Source of the DNA: Gammaproteobacteria bacterium
GTDB taxonomy: Bacteria; Pseudomonadota; Gammaproteobacteria; Tenderiales; Tenderiaceae
DNA: 64,000 bases
Direction of reading: 5' to 3'
Assembly (NCBI GenBank): GCA_016200485.1
Contig: JACQEP010000022.1
Location: 1 to 64,000, forward strand
This document shows, piece by piece, positions 36,927-47,454 of this stretch; positions within the stretch are counted from its first letter, which is position 1; each line of letters starts with the position of its first letter. The notes beneath the pieces are model-generated. The model did no database searches. It saw nothing but the letters and a program-made list of their open reading frames with translations, and had not been told where the DNA came from. Both the position numbers and the translations under genes were made by a program.

Positions 36927-38738
36927 ATGCAACCGATGAGTCCATCGGTGCCTAATAATCCACTTGACGTCCAGCTTGGACTAGCCATTGCCAGTCACCA
37001 GCAAGGTAGATTGCAGGAGGCATTGGCGGGGTATCAGCAAGTATTGCACGCTGATCCGGGTAATTTCACCGCATTGCACTGTGTTGGCATTTTGTACGGA
37101 CAAGCGGGGCGCTTTGACGAGGCATTGGCCGCCTTCACTCAGGCCAGTGTTGTACAACCTCGGGATTTTGCCGTTCATTTCAATCGGGCTAAGGCGTTGC
37201 AGGAGCTTAAGCGATATGAGGAGGCGCTGGCTTGTTACGACAAAGTGCTGTTGCTCAATCCCGGTTACGCAGATGCCTATAACAACCGCGGCAATGTCTT
37301 GCGCGAACTGCGTCGTCTCGATGAAGCTTTGGCCAGTTATCGCAGGGCGATTGAGCTCAACACAAATTTTGCCGAGGCTTATCACAACCAAGGCAATGTC
37401 CTGCTGGACCTTCGGAGGCATGAAGAAGCTTTGGTGAGTTTCAATCAGGCCATTGCGCTGGCTCCGAATAATGCCCATGCCTATAACAGTCGAGGACTGG
37501 TCTTGTTGGAGGTATTGGAACGTCGGGATGATGCGGTTCACGATTTCAGGCGGGCAGTTTCAATCGATCCAGATTATGTTGAGGCTCACTACAATCTGGG
37601 CAATGCGCTGAAAGAAATGCGATGCTTTGAGGAGGCAAAGGCCGCTTTTGATAAAGCGATTGCACTGAATCCACGTTTTACTGATGCGTATTACAGCCGT
37701 GGTGTTCTGCTAAGTGAGCAGCAAAAGTTTGAGGAGGCGTTGTCCAGTTTTAATCAGGTGGTTTCCATTCAGCCCGATCATGCACGGGCTCATTACAACA
37801 TCGGTATTCTCAATTTGCTGTTGGGAAAGTTTACCGAAGGTTGGCCGGAATATGAGTGGCGCTGGAAAACCGAGCCGTTAAAAAGTCATATCAGACAATT
37901 TAAGCAAGCGTTGTGGCTAGGTGAACAGTCGCTTGTGGGTAAAACCATCCTAGTGCATACGGAGCAAGGAATGGGCGATGTTATTCAGTTCAGCCGCTAC
38001 CTTCCCATGCTTACGGCCATGGGTGCCAAAGTGGTGTTGGCGGCGCCGCCTGCGCTAGCGTCATTAATGCAAACACTTCCCGCTGAAGTTGAAGTGGTGA
38101 CCCAATGGGATCAGCTGCCGGAATTTGATTTGCATTGTCCGATTTTGAGTTTGCCCCTAGCGTTAAAAACGACACTCGATACAATCCCGGCGCACGTGCC
38201 TTATCTTTCGGCCGATTCACAAAAAATAATCAAATGGGATGAACGACTCGGTGTGAAGCGCATGCCACGGGTGGGGTTGGTGTGGTCGGGGAGTGCAACT
38301 CACGCCAATGATCGAAATCGTAGTATTGCCTTGCGCGCGCTGGAACCGTTGTTGCGACTGAAAATTGAGTATCACTCGCTGCAAAAAGAAGTCCGGCCCG
38401 AGGATCAGTTGGTCATGGCTCAATTCCCGCAATTGCAATCACATGCCGACGAACTGCATGATTTTTCCGATACCGCGGCGCTGATTTCGGTGCTGGATTT
38501 GGTGATCGCTGTAGATACCTCGGTGGCCCATCTGGCAGGTGCTTTGGGTAAACCCGTCTGGATTTTGTTGCCACAGGTGCCTGATTTCCGCTGGTTGTTG
38601 GCAAGGAATAATAGTCTTTGGTATCCAACTGCACGTTTGTTCAGGCAGCAGAGTGCTGGGGATTGGGGAAGCGTAATTGAAACTGTGAAGCAGAATTTGG
38701 TCAACGACCTTGCTGTCAGTGATTGTGCAAAAAATTAA
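36927..38738 (+). CDS. TPR-repeat protein with GT-B glycosyltransferase-like C-terminus
   Basis: A 603-residue protein (start MQPMSPSVP). Residues about 10-300 are eight or nine tetratricopeptide repeats, for example NPGYADAYNNRGNVLRELRR and later NAHAYNSRGLVLLE. The C-terminal 300 residues resemble glycosyltransferase family 9/41-type GT-B folds: ILVHTEQGMGDVIQFSRYLP, PRVGLVWSGSATHANDRNRS and VIAVDTSVAHLAGALGKPVWILLP. No signal peptide is present. Such proteins are found beside capsule, flagellin or O-antigen loci, but here it follows petABC, so the acceptor is unknown. An earlier in-frame start at 36855 is less likely. Confidence 0.85.
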   Translation: MQPMSPSVPNNPLDVQLGLAIASHQQGRLQEALAGYQQVLHADPGNFTALHCVGILYGQAGRFDEALAAFTQASVVQPRDFAVHFNRAKALQELKRYEEALACYDKVLLLNPGYADAYNNRGNVLRELRRLDEALASYRRAIELNTNFAEAYHNQGNVLLDLRRHEEALVSFNQAIALAPNNAHAYNSRGLVLLEVLERRDDAVHDFRRAVSIDPDYVEAHYNLGNALKEMRCFEEAKAAFDKAIALNPRFTDAYYSRGVLLSEQQKFEEALSSFNQVVSIQPDHARAHYNIGILNLLLGKFTEGWPEYEWRWKTEPLKSHIRQFKQALWLGEQSLVGKTILVHTEQGMGDVIQFSRYLPMLTAMGAKVVLAAPPALASLMQTLPAEVEVVTQWDQLPEFDLHCPILSLPLALKTTLDTIPAHVPYLSADSQKIIKWDERLGVKRMPRVGLVWSGSATHANDRNRSIALRALEPLLRLKIEYHSLQKEVRPEDQLVMAQFPQLQSHADELHDFSDTAALISVLDLVIAVDTSVAHLAGALGKPVWILLPQVPDFRWLLARNNSLWYPTARLFRQQSAGDWGSVIETVKQNLVNDLAVSDCAKN

Positions 38739-38916
38739 TATTTTCTAATGAGTTAGAACTGTTGTGGCTTGGTCGGCCTATGCTCGAACAACAATTCAGT
38801 TTGTTGAAAAGTTGCCCTAAAGCATGCCGTTGTGGACGTCGATAACCTTAATATAAACTTGCCATAGAAAAAAATATGGGATATTCTTTCTATGGCAACT
38901 GCCGGAGGTTACGGGC

Positions 38917-39303
38917 ATGCACAAGGGTAAAGCGGTTGACTCAGACGCCACTCACCAGCGGCAGCGGGTGTTGACCCAGGCCGTGGTGAAGGCGGCGGAC
39001 ATCATGGGGCTGCGCCAGGTAGTGTTGGCGAAAACGCTCGGCGTCAGTGAAGCCTCGGTTTCCCGCATGAAAACGGGAGGCTATCTGCTTAAAGAGCAGA
39101 GCAAAGAATGGGAGCTGGCCGCGCTCCTGGTGCGCCTCTTTCGCAGTCTCGACGCGATAGTCGCCGGCGATGAGCGCTCCTTGCGTTCCTGGCTGCTGGG
39201 TTACAACACTGCCCTGCGCGAGGTGCCGCTCAATCTCATCACCAGCGTTTCAGGACTGACCAAGACAGTGGATTATGTGGACGCCTACCGCGCTCGCGTC
39301 TGA
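38917..39303 (+). CDS. Xre/MbcA/ParS-type antitoxin
   Basis: A 128-residue antitoxin of the RES-Xre class. The N-terminal Xre helix-turn-helix is LGVSEASVSRMKTGGYLL, and the C-terminal half (LVRLFRSLDAIVAGDERSLRSWL) is the MbcA/ParS toxin-binding domain. It blocks the RES toxin and represses the operon. Its last 29 bases overlap the toxin gene. The upstream segment has a clear Shine-Dalgarno (GCCGGAGG) at a proper distance from ATG 38917. Confidence 0.9.
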   Translation: MHKGKAVDSDATHQRQRVLTQAVVKAADIMGLRQVVLAKTLGVSEASVSRMKTGGYLLKEQSKEWELAALLVRLFRSLDAIVAGDERSLRSWLLGYNTALREVPLNLITSVSGLTKTVDYVDAYRARV

Positions 39304-40006
39304 GTTCTGTCGCAGGGCGCGGACGGTATGGCGTGTGGTGGAGGGTCAGCACATCGTCTCCACCCGCAAAGTGGTGGAAACCCAGGCAGAGCAAGCGCTG
39401 CTGGAAGAAATTCTGGAACAAACGAAACCATCCGTGCCGCGCGGGGCAGAGCGTTTTCATTACCTGCTGTACACCCCTTTTCGCTACAACGCACCATATC
39501 CAGTAGGATCGCGATTTCGTCGCGCCGGGTCGACCGAAGGCGTTTTTTACGCCTCCGAGCAGATCCGCACTGCGTTGGCTGAGCACTGCAATTATCGGCT
39601 GAAGTTTTTTCAGGAATCCCCGGATGCTGTTCTGCCACGTCACCAAGAACGGCTGACAGTATTCTCAATCGACTATCGATCAAATCGAGTGTTGGACCTG
39701 ACCGCGCCGCCGTTCGTCAAAGAGAGGGCAATATGGACACATCCGTCCGATTATCAAGCGACACAGACCTTCGCAGATACCGCGCGCCAAGCCGGCGCTG
39801 AACTCATCCGCTATGAATCAGTGAGAGACATCAAGCAAGGAATCAATGTCGCCTTGCTCTCGCCAACGGCTTTTCATTCAAAGACGCCGAAAATCATGCA
39901 AACCTGGTTTCTCTACTTGTCGGAAGCCGAAGCCAATTGTGAGCGGGCCGAGGCCAATGGTTCTGATGAGCGGTGGACGTTTAAGCGTGAGCAGTTTGTC
40001 GTATAG
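39275..40006 (+). CDS. RES-domain toxin (NAD+-degrading)
   Basis: A 243-residue RES toxin, somewhat longer than the roughly 150-residue minimal domain. The characteristic segment GSRFRRAGSTEGVFYASEQIRTALAEHCNYR carries the conserved Arg, Tyr-Ala-Ser and Ala-Leu-Ala-Glu pattern. Characterised homologues hydrolyse or phosphorolyse NAD+. The start overlaps the antitoxin end by 29 bases, in a different frame. It continues about 90 residues beyond the core. Confidence 0.88.
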   Translation: MWTPTALASEFCRRARTVWRVVEGQHIVSTRKVVETQAEQALLEEILEQTKPSVPRGAERFHYLLYTPFRYNAPYPVGSRFRRAGSTEGVFYASEQIRTALAEHCNYRLKFFQESPDAVLPRHQERLTVFSIDYRSNRVLDLTAPPFVKERAIWTHPSDYQATQTFADTARQAGAELIRYESVRDIKQGINVALLSPTAFHSKTPKIMQTWFLYLSEAEANCERAEANGSDERWTFKREQFVV

Positions 40007-40143
40007 AGTCGCTGTTGAATACGGATGGCTTACCGTATTTGATGAAGGTTGACGTGTGTATGGCAAATGGCATTGTCACCATACGCAACGGCGGTTGTGT
40101 ATGACAGATCGCTGAATTGGCATACATAAAGTAATTGGGGGTA

Positions 40144-40169
40144 GAAAAGTAGTTTCGAAACTACTTTTC
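40144..40169. repeat. Perfect 26-bp palindrome after the RES toxin
   Basis: The half-site GAAAAGTAGTTTC meets its exact complement with no spacer. A fully symmetric site without a loop favours a protein-binding site over an RNA hairpin. It lies in a 334-base gene-free gap (40007-40340) in which I otherwise see only a doubtful 41-codon frame at 40201-40326. Confidence 0.6.
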
Positions 40170-40340
40170 ATGCATGAGGAGGCCCTAAAGGGGCGCCATT
40201 ATGGAATTCGGATTTAATAAGCCCGGCAAAATTTTTGTGGTGCGAGAGGGGAGGCTGAGAAAACAGGTCTTCAAAGTGCCTACACGGGAAATTTTGAAAA
40301 TTCGGAAACGCGAAAAGATGCTATAACTGATTGATATCAT

Positions 40341-40417
40341 TGGTGGGCCTGCTCCGACTTGAACGGAGGACCAATGGATTATGAGTCCACTGCTCTAACC
40401 AACTGAGCTACAGGCCC
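40341..40417 (-). tRNA. tRNA with CAT anticodon (Met or lysidine-modified Ile2)
   Basis: On the minus strand the sequence folds into a standard 77-base tRNA including an encoded CCA. The acceptor arms are GGGCCTG/CAGGCCC, the D-arm starts TAGCTCAGTTGG, the anticodon loop is CTCATAA and the T-arm contains GTTCAAGTC. The CAT anticodon can be elongator Met or tRNA-Ile2. The TTGGTCC variable region and GTTCAAGTC T-loop look closer to Ile2, but I cannot decide. It is the last gene of the rpoD block. Confidence 0.9.
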
Positions 40418-40473
40418 GAAAGAAATGAGAGTCGCTGCGTAGTATAACTTTCTTGATTCAGCTAGGCCATAAC

Positions 40474-40500
40474 AAAACGCCCCGCAGTGCGGGGCGTTTT
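40474..40500 (-). terminator. Terminator of rpoD
   Basis: A palindrome AAAACGCCCCGCA and its complement gives a stem with flanking A and T tracts on each side. Read on the minus strand it ends in TTTTGTTATGG, 21 bases past the rpoD stop. It could act in both directions. Confidence 0.85.
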
Positions 40501-40520
40501 GTGTACGGGTAATGCCGGGT

Positions 40521-42362
<1,842 letters not shown>

Positions 42363-42486
42363 ACGTCCAATTGCTGCCTTCTCAAAAAATTAAGCTGTCT
42401 AATTGACCATGGAAACGGCCGGAAAAAATAGCCGCTCATTCTAAACCAAAACAACCCCTTCGGGTAGGCACAAATCCCGCTGAGGG

Positions 42487-44274
42487 TTAATGAATCTGGG
42501 TTATCCCTCGGGTTAGTGCGTCTTTCTCGGCCAGAATCTCGGCCAGGCGGCGTTTGCCGTCACTGCTTAGGCCTTCGGTTTGTCCATGGCGTAATAATTG
42601 CTCCAGTTCATGTTCCAGCCGCAGCTTGTCAAGGATCCGCAGGCTGCCTAAGAACTCGCTCGCCATGCCCGTTTCCGGGGTGGTGATTGGGCTGCGGGCC
42701 AGGCGTGCCAGATGCTTAGCCTCGGGCCGTTCGCGCCACTGCTCCAGGATCGCGCCACAGCTGAGCTGGGGTTGCCTCTGTATCAATTCCAATACTTCGA
42801 CCAGCAGATCGACGCCAGGTTCCTGCAATCCGCGATAACGGCCCGGATCGCCCGCCTCCAGGGCCAGGGAGGGCTGGTTCAGCAGCAAGGTCAGCGCCTG
42901 CCGCACTGCCGATACGCGGGGTGGTTCGCGGTGTGATGGGCGGGGCTTGGCCCTCGCCGCAGAGGTTGAATGGGGCTTGGTGGGGTCTTCGAGCAGACGC
43001 ACGAGTTCATCACGGCCCATATGAACCCGTTCGGCGAGCGCGGCAATTAACATCAGGCGATACACAGCATTGGTCACCTTGTTCAATTTGGGTCGTGCCA
43101 ATTCCACCAGGCGGGCACGACCATCCACGGCTGACATATCGACCTCGCTGGCCAGCGACTGAAATAGAAATTCCGAGAGTGAGACGGCATTGGCAATGCG
43201 CGTCTGAAACGCGGTCGCGCCTTCGCGGCGAACCAGACTGTCCGGGTCATCCTGTTCTGGCAGAAACATGAAGCGCGCCTGACGGCCCTCGCTGATCTCG
43301 GGTAAAACAATGTCCAGCGACTTCCAAGCCGCAGCGCGACCGGCGCGGTCGCCATCGAAGCAAAACACGACGTCACCCGTGGTGCGGAACAATATCTGCA
43401 CGTGATCCGGTGTCAGCGCGGTGCCAAGGGTGGCGACCACATTGCGGATACCGTGCTGCGCCAGCGCCACGACATCCATGTAGCCCTCGACGACGAGCAG
43501 TAGATCAATGTGGCGCAGCGCCTGTCGCGCCTCGTACAGGCCATACAGCTCCCGGCCTTTATGGAACAACGGCGATTCGGGCGAGTTCAGATATTTCGGT
43601 GTCTCATCGCTCGATAACACGCGCCCGCCAAAACCGATTACCTGCCCGCGCCGATTGCGAATCGGAAACATGATCCGGTCGCGAAAGCGATCGTAATAAC
43701 GGTCGTTTTCCTTGGGCACCAGCATGCCGGTGGTGAGCAACTGTTGGCGTTGGGTGGGGGTGCGGCCCAGCGCGTTGAGCAGATTATCCCAGCCTGGCGG
43801 CGCATAGCCGATGCCGAATTCGGCGGCGATATCGCCGGTCAGTCCACGTTGTTTCAGGTATTCAATCGCGGTGGCTGCGGCAGGATGTTCCTTCAACTGG
43901 CGGCGGAAGAACACATTCGCCTGTGCCAGAATCTCGTGCAAGCCTTCAGCTTGCGGGCGCTCGCTGGTCTCTTCCGTTTGTGGCAATTCAACACCGGCTT
44001 GCTTGGCCAGCTCCTTGACTGCCTCAACGAAATCGAGATGCTCATAGGCCATCAAAAAACCAATCGCCGTGCCGTGAGCCCCACAGCCAAAACAGTGATA
44101 GAACTGCTTGTTGGGGCTGACTGTGAACGACGGTGATTTTTCTTCGTGAAAGGGGCAGCGTGCCTGATAGTCGCGCCCTGCCTTGCGTAGCGGCACCCGG
44201 CGGTCGATGACCTCGACGATATCGACCCTGCTTAATAATTCATCGATAAATTGCTGTGGGATTTTGCCTGCCAT
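42487..44274 (-). CDS. dnaG: DNA primase
   Basis: DnaG lays RNA primers for replication. The 595-residue protein has the N-terminal CHC2 zinc finger (CPFHEEKSP and FYHCFGCG), a TOPRIM catalytic core (VVEGYMDVVALAQHG, VFCFDGDRAGRAAAW) and a C-terminal DnaB-interacting helical domain. It lies between yqeY and rpoD, with 124 bases to rpoD that may hold an internal promoter. Confidence 0.97.
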   Translation of the reverse strand: MAGKIPQQFIDELLSRVDIVEVIDRRVPLRKAGRDYQARCPFHEEKSPSFTVSPNKQFYHCFGCGAHGTAIGFLMAYEHLDFVEAVKELAKQAGVELPQTEETSERPQAEGLHEILAQANVFFRRQLKEHPAAATAIEYLKQRGLTGDIAAEFGIGYAPPGWDNLLNALGRTPTQRQQLLTTGMLVPKENDRYYDRFRDRIMFPIRNRRGQVIGFGGRVLSSDETPKYLNSPESPLFHKGRELYGLYEARQALRHIDLLLVVEGYMDVVALAQHGIRNVVATLGTALTPDHVQILFRTTGDVVFCFDGDRAGRAAAWKSLDIVLPEISEGRQARFMFLPEQDDPDSLVRREGATAFQTRIANAVSLSEFLFQSLASEVDMSAVDGRARLVELARPKLNKVTNAVYRLMLIAALAERVHMGRDELVRLLEDPTKPHSTSAARAKPRPSHREPPRVSAVRQALTLLLNQPSLALEAGDPGRYRGLQEPGVDLLVEVLELIQRQPQLSCGAILEQWRERPEAKHLARLARSPITTPETGMASEFLGSLRILDKLRLEHELEQLLRHGQTEGLSSDGKRRLAEILAEKDALTRGITQIH

Positions 44275-44305
44275 GGCAGGCAGTGTAGTCGCTGACGCCG
44301 TTTAC

Positions 44306-44764
44306 TTAAAGTGCGGCGAGCTTGTTTTTGATGAGCTGGCTGAGTTGGGACATATCGGCGCGGCCCTGGGCGCGGCCTTTGACGATTCCCATCACCTTGC
44401 CCATGTCTTGCGGCCCTTGGGCGCCGCTGCTGACAATGGCCTCAGCGATGATTTGCTCGATCTCGGCAGTGCTGAGTTGAGCCGGCATGTAGGTCTGCAG
44501 CACGGTGAGTTCCTGCTGTTCCTTGGCGACCAGATCGTCGCGGCCCGCAGCTTGAAACTGGGTGATCGACTCGCGGCGCTGCTTGATCATTTTGTCGATC
44601 GCAGCAATGACTTGCGCATCATCAAGCATGATGCGTTCATCGACTTCGCGTTGCTTGATGGCCGCCATAATCAGGCGGATCGTTCCCAGGCGTTGTTTAT
44701 CCTGGGCGCGCATCGCCGCCTTCATATCTTCCTGAATGCGGGATTTGAGCGTGTCCGTCGCCAT
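44306..44764 (-). CDS. yqeY: GatB/YqeY-domain protein
   Basis: A 152-residue protein with the YqeY fold, related to the tail domain of GatB. The start MATDTLKSRIQEDMKAAMRAQ is the conserved N-terminus; a reading to 44812 adds an unlikely leader. The conserved QTYMPAQLSTAEIEQIIAEAI and MGKVMGIVKGRAQGRADMSQLSQLIK segments are present. The role is uncertain; the gene is a standard member of this operon, between rpsU and dnaG. Confidence 0.93.
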   Translation of the reverse strand: MATDTLKSRIQEDMKAAMRAQDKQRLGTIRLIMAAIKQREVDERIMLDDAQVIAAIDKMIKQRRESITQFQAAGRDDLVAKEQQELTVLQTYMPAQLSTAEIEQIIAEAIVSSGAQGPQDMGKVMGIVKGRAQGRADMSQLSQLIKNKLAAL

Positions 44765-44816
44765 GGTTATGCAGTGAATGAGAAAGGGCCGAGTAAATCC
44801 CAGCCCTTTCAAAGAA

Positions 44817-45032
44817 TCAATACAGACGGATGCGCTTGGACGTTTCGCGCGAAACCTTCTTGGCTTGGCGCTTTACCGCTGCCGCTGCTTTACGCTTGCG
44901 GATCTCGGTCGGCTTTTCATAGAACTCGCGGGCGCGCACTTCGGCCAGAGTGCCGGCTTTTTCGCAAGTGCGCTTGAAACGGCGCAGGGCGACTTCAAAT
45001 GGTTCGTTTTCTCTAACGCGTACAAATGGCAT
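44817..45032 (-). CDS. rpsU: 30S ribosomal protein S21
   Basis: The 71-residue S21 starts [21 protein letters not shown] and ends in a basic tail ([14 protein letters not shown]). The length equals the standard. It promotes initiation on the 30S subunit. It is the first gene of rpsU-yqeY-dnaG-rpoD. In many Gammaproteobacteria tsaD lies divergently just upstream; here tsaD is 18.5 kb away. Confidence 0.97.
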   Translation of the reverse strand: MPFVRVRENEPFEVALRRFKRTCEKAGTLAEVRAREFYEKPTEIRKRKAAAAVKRQAKKVSRETSKRIRLY

Positions 45033-45162
45033 ACGTAATAAGTCCTTGGTAAAACCCGTGGGTGAAAGAAAGGGGGGTATTCTAGAGGGAACAGTGCCAA
45101 AATGCAAAGGGTAGCCGCCCCGAGGCGCAGAGCAGGGGCCCCCGATGGAAGATTCCACACGC

Positions 45163-45190
45163 GTAGGGGCACGGCGCGCCGTGCCCCTAC
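45163..45190. repeat. Perfect 28-bp palindrome
   Basis: GTAGGGGCACGGCG is followed immediately by its exact complement. This GTAGGGGCACGGC type is a common intergenic repeat of environmental bacteria. It stands between rpsU and moeB and lies upstream of rpsU. Confidence 0.75.
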
Positions 45191-45215
45191 CCTAAGGGCG
45201 GAGATTTTTAATGAA

Positions 45216-45986
45216 TCAATCCCCGCACACTGGACAATCTGGATCCCGTTTCAGGCTCAGGGTGCGGATCTCCATGGTCAGGGCATCGACCGTGATCACC
45301 CGCCCCGCCAACGACTTACCGGCCTGAAGAACCAACTTTAGCGCCTCGGCCGCCTGCAAACCGCCGATAATGCCAGTGAGCGGGGCGAAAATACCTACTT
45401 CCACACAGCGTGGCCCCGCCTCGTCCTCGTCTTTGTATAAACAGCGATAACAAGGGCCATGATCCGGGAAGAAGACGCTGACCTGGCCACGAAAGCCGAT
45501 GGCCGAACCGCTGACCAGCGGTACCCCTGCCTTAACACACGCCTCATTCACGGCAAAACGAGTGGCAAAGTTGTCCGAGGCATCGATGACCACATCCGCG
45601 TTGGCGATGGCAGCAGAGAGACGTTCACCTTCGAACCGTTCATTGGTTGCCGTGACGAGGACATCAGGATTTAATGCGTGCAAAGTGTCACGCAGTGCAA
45701 AGGCTTTGGGATGATTCAAATCCTGCTCACGAAAGGCGATCTGGCGTTGCAGATTGCCCAGCTCTACAGTGTCCGGATCGAAAATGCTGAGTTGGCCAAT
45801 GCCGCTGCTGACAAGATAAAGCGCAACAGGCGAGCCGAGTCCGCCTGCACCAATCAATAACACATGACTGTCGCGCAATCGCTGCTGGCCGGCGATATCG
45901 ATCTCTGGCAATAAAATATGGCGGCTATAACGGCTGAGTTGCGCGTTGCTAAAACCGTTGTCAGTTTTGTTTTGGCGAGAAGGCAT
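45216..45986 (-). CDS. moeB: Adenylyltransferase MoeB/ThiF family
   Basis: A 256-residue E1-like enzyme that adenylates the C-terminal Gly-Gly of a small sulfur carrier such as MoaD. The nucleotide-binding loop is LLIGAGGLGSP, followed by the NLQRQIAF arginine segment and two zinc pairs (CYRCLY and CPVC). The start MPSRQNKTD has AAGG upstream and overlaps the Kelch gene by 26 bases. With the divergently placed moaA-C-D-E operon 1.5 kb away, MoaD is the likely partner. Confidence 0.93.
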   Translation of the reverse strand: MPSRQNKTDNGFSNAQLSRYSRHILLPEIDIAGQQRLRDSHVLLIGAGGLGSPVALYLVSSGIGQLSIFDPDTVELGNLQRQIAFREQDLNHPKAFALRDTLHALNPDVLVTATNERFEGERLSAAIANADVVIDASDNFATRFAVNEACVKAGVPLVSGSAIGFRGQVSVFFPDHGPCYRCLYKDEDEAGPRCVEVGIFAPLTGIIGGLQAAEALKLVLQAGKSLAGRVITVDALTMEIRTLSLKRDPDCPVCGD

Positions 45987-46908
45987 AGACCTTGTCGATC
46001 GGCGTACGGCCGTCATCAGCCCAGCCGCCGATGGAATAAATCATACCGCCACACACGGCAACGCCCATCGCCGCCACCGGTGCCGGCATGCCCATCACTT
46101 GTTGCCAGCGACCGGTGCTGACATCAAAGCAGGCAGTGCGATTATGAATGTCATCGCTGCTATAGCCACCAAAGACATAAAGTTTGTCGTCAAGATATGC
46201 GGCGCCTAATCCTGCCGCGGGCCACGGCAAGGTGTAAGTGTCATCCCTCCGCCATTGATTAAGTTTTGGATCATAACTTTCAACAACGGTGAAATTATCA
46301 AAATCACCGGAGCGGAAGGCAACGCCGCCCATGGCCAGAATCTTGCCGTTGATGGTTACAGCGGCTAATGCAAAACGTGGTGTCGGCAGCGGCGCAATGG
46401 CTTCCCATTTTCCGGTTGCCAAATCCAAACGCTCGCAGAAATCAAATCCCGGATCAGTCTTCGGCCCGCCTTGCGTGGCATTGGGGTGATGGCCGGCGAG
46501 GATATAAATCTTGTTGTCGAGTAACGCCACCGCCGGATAATCGTGTGGTTGCAACAAATCCGGGCCCTTTTCCCAGGTATCGCGCTCCGGGTAATAAATC
46601 TCGACCGTCGTCAGAAATTTAAAATTCCCGTTCTCCTGCTTAAAGCCGCCGCCCATGACATAGATTCGGTCGCCAACGGTCATTGCCATGGTGCCTGAGC
46701 GCAAGCTCGGCATCGGCGCGCAATCGGCCCACATGTCGGTCGCCGGCTTGTAGCGCACGACTGAATTCATGCTCTTGAATTGCGGCCCACCGCCGCCAAA
46801 GGCATAGACCTGATCCTTATATACCGCCACCGAGGGATGAGAGCGGGCGATGGTCAGGGGGCGTGGCCGCAGCCACTGGCCGCTAGAGATTGAGCTAGTT
46901 GAAGTCAT
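45961..46908 (-). CDS. Kelch-repeat beta-propeller protein
   Basis: A 315-residue protein of six Kelch blades. The repeated pattern is visible: YAFGGGGPQ, RIYVMGGGFK, KIYILAGHH, KILAMGGVAF, KLYVFGGYSS and MIYSIGGWAD, each followed by an aromatic and the W of the next strand. There is no signal peptide, so it is probably cytoplasmic. The gene overlaps moeB by 26 bases, so the two are coupled, which is unusual; a role in molybdoenzyme or cofactor biosynthesis is only inferred from position. Confidence 0.85.
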   Translation of the reverse strand: MTSTSSISSGQWLRPRPLTIARSHPSVAVYKDQVYAFGGGGPQFKSMNSVVRYKPATDMWADCAPMPSLRSGTMAMTVGDRIYVMGGGFKQENGNFKFLTTVEIYYPERDTWEKGPDLLQPHDYPAVALLDNKIYILAGHHPNATQGGPKTDPGFDFCERLDLATGKWEAIAPLPTPRFALAAVTINGKILAMGGVAFRSGDFDNFTVVESYDPKLNQWRRDDTYTLPWPAAGLGAAYLDDKLYVFGGYSSDDIHNRTACFDVSTGRWQQVMGMPAPVAAMGVAVCGGMIYSIGGWADDGRTPIDKVYAFSPKQN

Positions 46909-47049
46909 AGGCGCATAAATTACTGTCGTTTTTTGATGAACCCAGCACTCTACTTAATTTAGCGGGGGAGTCAACTATAAGAAATGAGAATATCTATATA
47001 GAGTTTGGTTATTGAGTGTTTAATGAACTATTGTAAATGCAGCTTTGTT

Positions 47050-47071
47050 GTTCAGCTGGCGTTAAGCTGGA
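47050..47071 (+). promoter_or_regulatory. Tandem 11-bp repeats upstream of moaA/Kelch
   Basis: GTTCAGCTGGC directly followed by GTTAAGCTGGA. The pair matches the one at 33723-33744 in 18 of 22 positions, so the same response regulator may bind both. It lies in the 546-base gap (46909-47454) between the divergent Kelch and moaA genes; a weak -10-like TTATTA follows at 47096. Confidence 0.55.
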
Positions 47072-47331
47072 GTTGTGCGTTAGACAATAAGTGAGTTATT
47101 ATCGCCCCTTAAAGATGTGAAGATGGCACAGGTTTATAAGGCTATCGCGCACTTAAGAAATGGCGACTAAAGACCGATAAATAGTATAAGTACTTGGGCT
47201 TGTGATGCAGGGATGTGTGGTTTGGGCTGAAGATAACCCGTTGAAATAATGTGGTTTTCTTGTGGCTACAACAATGCAGTCGATGCATGACAAAATCTGG
47301 GCGGCAGGTCGCCATAGTTAGGAAGGAAGGT

Positions 47332-47428
47332 GAGTAGGGTTATGGCTACGAACGAAGGTTTGTTGTCGCCTGTCATGCAAGGCCGCAAAAAACAATGGTT
47401 TTTTGCGTGGCGAGCTAGTACCCTACTC
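47332..47428 (+). ncRNA. Structured 5-prime leader of moaA (candidate cis-regulatory RNA)
   Basis: Transcribed into moaA, this segment can fold with a 9-bp closing stem (GAGTAGGGT at 47332-47340 with ACCCTACTC at 47420-47428). Inside it is a 10-bp hairpin CGCAAAAAAC-AATG-GTTTTTTGCG (47384-47407) plus a purine-rich middle. It ends 26 bases before the moaA start codon. Molybdenum-cofactor operons are often controlled by the Moco RNA element, but I could not match this segment to that consensus. Confidence 0.45.
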
Positions 47429-47454
47429 TTTTACTCAACTATTGGGTGGAATGT

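Noticed and set aside
40201-40326. 41-codon frame (MEFGFNKPGK...) before the tRNA
   Set aside because: The GAGGAGG is 18 bases away, too far for a usual start, and no family is recognised.
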